A DNA stretch of 64,000 bases from Trichoplax adhaerens (Eukaryota; Placozoa; Uniplacotomia; Trichoplacea; Trichoplacidae): positions 127,614-191,613 of the forward strand of contig NW_002060944.1 of assembly GCF_000150275.1 (NCBI RefSeq), written 5' to 3'. Every line of letters starts with the position of its first letter. The first letter of the stretch is position 1. Both the position numbers and the translations under genes were made by a program. The notes beneath the pieces are model-generated. The model ran no database searches. It was not told where the DNA came from and saw nothing but the letters and a program-made list of their open reading frames with translations. Shown one piece after another: positions 61,957-64,000 of the stretch.

Positions 61957-63591
61957 TTATTCCCAGTCTTTTTTAATATCGAAGGACCATTCCCACGCTA
62001 AGTGAACGTTCTTATCATCATCAATAAATTTGCTCTTAACAACATAGTGACCGCGTGCTATCATACCCTTAGGCGCTTCGTCACTAGGGCATAAATAGGA
62101 TTGTATTTCTGCTTTTGGCCCATAACTACCAACCATGTAAGATTGCTTGTCAACTAAACATAGGATAGAGCCATGATATAGGTAGGATTTAATTTTATGC
62201 CATAAAATTGATGATAAAAGAATGAGTATTATTTTAGGCAATTCGACAAGCACCATGTCATAAATTCATTTTGAAATCAATTCTAGCACTATCCATGCGA
62301 TAGAATAAAGTAAAGTACGGGAAAGATTAACGTTACACTTTTCACTAAAATGAAATCTCCATGACTACTTTTACAATTGATCACTCAGCATCATCGTCTT
62401 AGTACTGTACCTGAGATTCCCTTACGAGACACAGCATGATGATATCTTAATCCGGATACAATTTCATGATGCACCTGTAAAAAGTCGGATGAAGCATATT
62501 ATTTAAGCGAGAGTAACTAAGCAGGAGGTGAATTATACCGTTTACAACATAGAAAAATTATATTTCTGTGTAAATAGTGAATGTATCGTTCAGTAATTAT
62601 CGCGCCATGGCTTTTAAGTGTATATAAAAAGGAAAGGCTATGGAACTACAATAATGCAGTAGAAATTCTCATGACTGCATGGGTAGAGAGAGTGAATCGA
62701 TTTTCAGATTAACTTGTGATAAATATTTCAAGCGGCAATCATAATGTCTGTATTGATTATTCATGATTTATATATTCGCTACATTCTACTTTGATTTGGA
62801 AATTGTTTTATGCTTGTAAAACTATTCTTATACCGTATATATGAACGAGAACGGATGCGAAATCGGTCATTTTGCAAACTGCCCGGGTATTTTGCAAAAT
62901 GACAATACGGCAAGATATTTTGCAAACTTCTCTATATTTCGGTTTAATTTTATCGTAAGCAAGTGCAGACGTTGCTTAATAGATTGCGGCAGATACCTTG
63001 AAAAAGATTTTGATTCGATATTCGGTGCCTTCCTTAATGACTATAGTCTTTTCCTTGAGCTCAGACAAGTCACCTGTAGTATACCATCATATTGGCCGTT
63101 TAGTTCCATTAACATTGCAAGAATATGAGCAAGAGAATAGAGGTTATACAATTCAGTATATTAATATATTTCAGTAATAGCTGCTACTATTGATTTTGAT
63201 TATCTTGATAAATACTTCATTCGTAACAATTATAGGCAGATAATTGCAAATATTAATAAATCCAGCAGTAATCTTTTGAAATCGTATAATAAAAGGATCG
63301 CATTACGCAAAGATGAATGATGAACAAAATACTGAAAGTTAAGAATGTAGTATATTACTCCACTAGTAAATTTCCTGTTCAAATGACCAAGTATATATTC
63401 TATACAAAGTAATACATTAAAAGAAAATTTACAACTAGATTATCTTACTATATATACTTCCTACTGCAGGTATTTCATGCTATCAATTATATTAAGGACA
63501 AAAATGGAAAACGGTTTACCTGTGAGATCAAGTTCGATGTCATCGCGACCCTGGACAACTAACCCCATCTTTTCAACAATTACTCTCCGAG
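61957..63591 (-). CDS. ARHGDI: Rho GDP-dissociation inhibitor, copy 2, 5' truncated
   Basis: Four exons on the minus strand match exons 2-5 of the neighbouring RhoGDI one for one: 63591-63520 (72 nt against 84), 63073-62997 (77, same), 62474-62411 (64, same) and 62153-61957 (197, same). All splice phases are identical. They encode 135 residues covering the Ig-like prenyl-binding domain: [60 protein letters not shown], then [15 protein letters not shown]. The first exon with the regulatory arm must lie past the window end. Differences from copy 1 cluster in the loop after YMVGSYGP and in exon 2. The reading frame is clean, so it is probably functional. Confidence 0.92.
63363..63467. repeat. 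Dispersed repeat copy 2
   Basis: Diverged copy of the element at 40021-40130, same orientation, lying in the intron between the first two visible exons of the second RhoGDI. Shared ordered segments include CTAGTAAA, GTATATATTCTA and AAAGAAAATT. Confidence 0.6.
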
Positions 63592-64000
63592 CTAAATATG
63601 CAAGCCATAAAAATAATTAGCCGGCTTAATTAAGCAAATGATTATTTCAAGAGATAACGCAGTTCCAATATTAGATTAAGATTAAGGTATAACATAGCGA
63701 AGGAAAATATACGTAATACGTTAAATTATAAGATTTTATGTAATCATTTAATATAGTGTAGATAATACATATACATCTATTGCAGCAATTTTATTGCAAT
63801 ACTTGTATTATTATGTATTAACTTGTGATAATATCCGCCTTAAGGATGTAATAGACGCGGCGTAAATATGTGATTATATGGTAGAAAACTTTATTTCCAT
63901 GGACAAACAGTATCGAAATAAGGCGAAGATTGTATGTATCTTATTTTGTGTATGAAATATTCCACACATTACATTGCTATTTGGATGGGGATTCGTCAGC
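63592..64000. other. Intron 1 of the second RhoGDI, to window end
   Basis: No exon was recognised here. By comparison with copy 1, whose intron 1 is 2.9 kb, this should still be intronic. Confidence 0.5.

Overview
The window looks like nuclear DNA from an early-branching metazoan. It is AT-rich, its genes are split by GT-AG introns, and it encodes animal signalling families: a heterotrimeric G-protein gamma subunit, RhoGDI, an ER protein disulfide isomerase, and death-domain and Roc-COR proteins. A placozoan such as Trichoplax or Hoilungia is my best guess from gene content and architecture, but this is inference. All exon structures below were joined by hand from splice sites and reading phase, with no transcript evidence.

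Layout. 1-2035: GTAC-palindrome-rich DNA with an AT microsatellite framed by a perfect inverted repeat. 2165-3834 (+): two-exon G-gamma gene ending in a CTLL prenylation box. 5197-28935 (+): a cluster of related tetratricopeptide (TPR) genes, namely a broken TPR fragment, a TPR gene (6298-9386), a large TPR-Death-Roc-COR-Zn ribbon-Death gene (12593-19455) and a TPR-Death gene (25742-28935). Almost every intron in these genes is phase 1, so the Death, Roc-COR and linker exons are symmetrical 1-1 modules. Local tandem repeats lie between the genes, and a decayed Ty3/gypsy reverse transcriptase lies at 23020-23320.

31511-34632 (-): the 3' six exons of a single-pass membrane protein. 34633-42050 holds little beyond two weak candidate exons and a dispersed repeat. 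42051-47246 (-): a complete ten-exon protein disulfide isomerase (507 aa, two CGHC thioredoxin sites, RDEL tail). 47700-48420 and 51325-52048 are two tandem duplications of about 370 bp. 53378-58257 (-): a complete five-exon RhoGDI. 58640-59550: small elements with terminal inverted repeats (MITE-like). 61957-63591 (-): a second RhoGDI whose first exon lies beyond the window end, so RhoGDI is tandemly duplicated.

How the genes relate. The TPR/Death/Roc-COR genes look like a locally expanded family of intracellular scaffold or signalling proteins that share N-terminal TPR regions and differ in the effector modules spliced on. This is the most unusual part of the window. G-gamma, PDI and RhoGDI are conventional housekeeping or signalling genes.
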